Shown here: in pieces, positions 57,275-64,000 of the stretch
How the letters are laid out: every line of letters starts with the position of its first letter
Numbering within the stretch: the stretch's first letter is position 1
Assembly: GCA_037176705.1 (NCBI GenBank)
Contig: CM073886.1
Location: 15,026,501-15,090,500 of the forward strand
Source: Molossus alvarezi
Taxonomy: Eukaryota > Chordata > Mammalia > Chiroptera > Molossidae
DNA length: 64,000 bases
Reading direction: 5' to 3'
The notes under the pieces: generated by a model
The model's input: only the letters and a program-made list of their open reading frames with translations
The model's database searches: none
What the model was told of the DNA's origin: nothing
Program-made: the position numbers and the translations under genes

Positions 57275-57557
57275 GGATCAGCTTTTCTTTATAAATCTTT
57301 GGAGCTGTGAGGAAAGAGTCCCCATACATACATTTGTCTCATAGTGAATGAAGGAAGCTTACTTAATTACAAAGCAGAGCTTAAACTTGGCTTAGACCTG
57401 AAATGGTAACATCAGGGTTGGAGGCTGCAGATGGCAGGAGACATCAGCACTACTTAGGGGTTCACTAAAGTGCAATGAATTTTGACCTGGTTGTGGGTTA
57501 GCTGTGGAACCGCTGCATTCTTGTCCACGATTCATGTTGGTGCTTTATTCTTTGTAG

Positions 57558-57666
57558 GATGAAACAGGTGCCTATTTAATCGACAGAGATCCCACCTATT
57601 TTGGGCCTGTGCTGAATTACCTGAGACATGGAAAGCTGGTCATTAACAAAGACCTTGCAGAGGAAG
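57558..57666 (+). CDS. KCTD5: KCTD5 coding exon 2 (residues 85-121)
   Basis: The exon encodes [20 protein letters not shown] then [17 protein letters not shown]. This is the middle of the BTB/T1 domain, including the DRDPTYF and LNYLRHGKL motifs typical of KCTD and Kv T1 domains. The acceptor is a pyrimidine-rich tract ending tttgtag at 57,557; the donor GTGAGT starts at 57,667. The exon is 109 nt, so the Gly121 codon is split (first base here, two bases in exon 3). It follows exon 1 directly in frame (DSDK|DETG). There is no sign of frameshift or stop. Conservation is effectively complete compared with the family, as expected for the pentamer/CUL3 interface. Confidence 0.96.
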
Positions 57667-60103
57667 GTGAGTTGAGGGCAGGATCTGGTGACGGTGGCAA
57701 CTGGACCCCTTTCTGGGCCTAAGCAGGCCCTGTGCACCAGGCTGGTGTTCGAGTGTTCATGCCCCCTGCAGAAGTCCTAGGTGCCCAAGTCCCCTCACTT
57801 GCCCCGTGCTTTCTCACAAACATGTCCCATGGGGCAGCAGATGCTGATCTCAGAGAGGTGAGAGGCTGTTTGGTACGGCCTCTTCCTTTCTGTCCTCCAA
57901 GAAGCAAAGGCTCATTAGAACCAGGCTGGCCTGTCAGGACCGCTGTAGCAGAAGGGCCTGGGGACTTCAATCCAGGACCCTGCAACCCCACTTACTGACT
58001 ACAGCCCCTGGTTGTGGGTGGATCCAAGGGCTCCCTTGGTATCTAGTTAGTGATGCATGAGGGTGGGGCTCCTCCCTTGGGAGACCACCCATTTCCACAG
58101 GTGCTTTGGCTAAAACAGTCTGAGGGTCATGTGTTAGGAATGTGCCCACCATGCGAGTCTCCCGGGTGTCTCAGAGTCTCAGTCACCCCAGGTCTGCTCT
58201 CTTTCCAGGGCACCACTGTGCCATCACCTCTGAATTCTGTCTGCGTTCCCAAGTGCTGTACTACGTTCCAACTCTCTGTCACAAAGAGCAGCAGGTGCAG
58301 CCCTGTGGGCACCAGGTCGGAGGCTGGTGTCTGCATGTTCTGGTGTGGGCTTGGCTTCAAGCACCAGGGAGATCTGGAGAGGTTCAGGACACTGTGACAC
58401 AGAGTGGGCTCTGGCTTCTCTGCTCTGTTTGCGTCCTGGAATGACTGCCAGTACTGAACTGTGTCCTCCCTCGGCTCTCATCACGTCTTACTCAACATCT
58501 TTCTGGGCCTCTGGACCCCTTTTTTTTTTTTGTTCACACACTTGTATGGTTTGAGATGCCTTTCCTTTGTGTTGTGTGTGGGCAGCTGTATAATTCGAGG
58601 CTAAACTTCACAGCCTCTTCTCAATGCGATTTGCTCAGAAAGGGCTACTTGATGTGACCAAGCCCTGCCACTTGGCCTTGCTCACCTGCCTTCCTGCCAG
58701 ACTCAGACAGTGTTTTCAGGAGAAACGCCCATGTGAACACCGTTTCCCGGTTCTGCCCTTCCAAGTATAGTGCTTGGAGTGTCCAGGTGGAAGAAAGATG
58801 TGCGCTTTAGCCCTGGCCGGTTTGGCTCAGCAGTAAGAGCATCGCCCGAGGACCAAAGAGTCCCAAGTTCAATTCCGGCCATGAGCACGTACCTTGGTTG
58901 CAGATCGTCCCCAGCCCTGGTTGGGGTTGTGCGGATGGTAACCAATCGATTTTTCTCTCTCTCTCTCTTCCTCTCTTCCTCCAGCTCTATCTGAAGATTA
59001 ATGTAAAAAATATCCTCGGGTGAGGATTTAAAAAAAAAAAAAAAAAGATGTGCCCTTTAGGCCCAAGCACTTGTCCTAAAGCTTCTGGTGCTCATTTGCA
59101 ATGCCCCTCAGTCCCATCAGTCCCTACCCATGGATCTGAAGAGGGGAGGTGTTGACAGTCACCTTGGGTCATCCTGAGAAGTGACAATCTAGATGCAGCC
59201 TCTCTTTGGGTGGCCCTGAAGAAAGACATCCTGCCTGGCAGGCTGCTGCCTGCCCCCACCTTTACCCTCTGTTGCCCCACCTGGGGACCTTGTTAAGGAG
59301 GCAGCATGAGTGGTCCAGCAGCCAGAGTCCCCAGCTCTGAGCTCCTGGTGCTGCCAGTGGAGGAACCGTACCACGCAGAGTAAGGTCCAGTCAGGATGAC
59401 CAAGCATAGCAGCAGAAGGCACACTCTGAACCCTCTGGAATACCCATGGGGAATCCCTGAAGCAGAGCCCCTCCAATTTGTTCATTAGAATTCTTAGAGA
59501 TTTTGAGTCCCTAAATAAGGTGCATCACAAATGGCCATCTTTGGGGAAAAAAGGAGTTCCTAAGTTGACGAGTTCGGGGATGAGGAGCCACTCCCTCAAC
59601 CAGCCACAGGCTGATGCTTCAATAGGGAAACCCCGAGGTGCTGAGTGACTCCGAGACCTGCATGAGGCTACCTGGCCAGGCCTGGGCCTCTTGTGGTAGG
59701 GAGGGAAGAATTGGCCAGCCCAGAGCAGGCAGCTGCAGGCTGTGGAGGGGAAATGCCAGTGTTTCAGCTCATGTGCCCAGCATGGAGCTTGCAGACCACA
59801 CACGTAGACCTGTGTGAACCACCTGGTTTGTATGTGAGTTCTGCACCCAGCATGTCACTTGGAGGGGATTCATGTAGGAGTGTGTTCAATAAACACATCG
59901 TTCTCCATCTGAGCCCTCTGCCCTCTGTCCTGGGGAGCCCTGCCAAGAGCCAACAGTATCTGCATGGAGACTGTTGGGGTGTTAGGGTGGGGGCTGAGGA
60001 GTCTTTAGTGGGCTAGGCATAGGCCACAGGTCCACAGCAGGGCTGAAATGAAATGCTTCTACTTTAATTTGGTGAAGATTATAGTTATTTTTCTCTATTC
60101 CAG
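57667..60103 (+). other. KCTD5: KCTD5 intron 2
   Basis: GTGAGT donor to ttccag acceptor. Apart from one SINE (58,810-59,043), nothing recognised; a T13 run lies near 58,519. Confidence 0.9.
58810..59043 (+). mobile_element. Ves SINE type A
   Basis: Duplication aaagatgtgcgcttta / aaagatgtgcccttta (58,794 / 59,044), A18 tail. Confidence 0.94.
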
Positions 60104-60195
60104 GAGTTTTGGAGGAAGCAGAATTTTACAATATCACCTCACTAATAAAACTTGTAAAGGACAAAATTAGAGAACGAGACAGCAAAACATCACAG
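60104..60195 (+). CDS. KCTD5: KCTD5 coding exon 3 (residues 121-151)
   Basis: The exon encodes (G)[19 protein letters not shown] then [11 protein letters not shown]. This is the last helices of the BTB/T1 domain ([16 protein letters not shown]) and the start of the linker. The acceptor is ttctctattccag, ending at 60,103; the donor is GTGAGA at 60,196. The length of 92 nt restores phase 0 after Q151. Reading beyond the donor gives VRPVTNVLE and other unconserved residues, so the exon end is well fixed. The next residues in the family are VPVKHVYRV, which are exactly where exon 4 begins. Confidence 0.96.

Positions 60196-64000
<3,805 letters not shown>

Overview
This is a 64 kb piece of nuclear DNA from a bat, most likely a yangochiropteran. 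The evidence is more than 50 copies of tRNA-derived Ves SINEs, bat-type LINE-1 3' ends, and a SPIN-family hAT transposon. Coding exons are small, spliced and CpG-island associated. No prokaryotic, plasmid or viral coding layout is present.

Two protein-coding genes are supported, placed head to head. PDPK1 (3-phosphoinositide-dependent kinase 1) is on the minus strand. Only its 8-codon first coding exon (29,828-29,851) and CpG-island promoter are seen; positions 1-29,827 read as the first part of its intron 1. KCTD5 (BTB adaptor of CUL3 ubiquitin ligase) is on the plus strand. Exons 1-4 lie at 40,892-41,143, 57,558-57,666, 60,104-60,195 and 62,336-62,431. They join in frame to 183 codons, and the C-terminal exon(s) lie beyond the window. 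PDPK1 activates AKT, and KCTD5 has been reported to restrain AKT signalling through G-beta-gamma turnover, so the neighbours meet in one pathway. No co-regulation can be shown from sequence.

Layout: 1-2.2 kb, LINE-1 pieces broken by SINEs. 2.2-29.4 kb, PDPK1 intron with SINEs, MIR, L2, old L1, a MER20-like hAT, a 223-bp SPIN-type element (15,947-16,169), an interstitial telomeric repeat (17,631) and a CpG-alternating tract (24,916). 29.5-30.3 kb, PDPK1 CpG island. 30.4-40.6 kb, an intergenic interval dense in retroposed inserts: a stack of five SINEs, a frameshifted RPS26 retrocopy, truncated U2 and U4 snRNA retrocopies (all three with target-site duplications) and a 0.6 kb repeat that also occurs at 6.4-7.0 kb. 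40.64-41.26 kb, KCTD5 CpG island and exon 1. 41-64 kb, KCTD5 introns with more SINEs, a long inverted repeat (48.9/50.1 kb), a candidate solo LTR (52.5-53.3 kb) and a SINE-head-only retroposon (52.1 kb).

Two SINE types are used below. Type A has a head resembling ggttagagcgtcggcctg and a tail with tcctcgggtgaggat plus poly-A; it includes the youngest copies. Type B has a head resembling cagtggttgagcat, a body with ccccagtggggggcatg and a tail with aaaatcaataaa; it is generally older. No novel coding system was found. The notable content is mobile-element and retrocopy structure plus the gene orientation.
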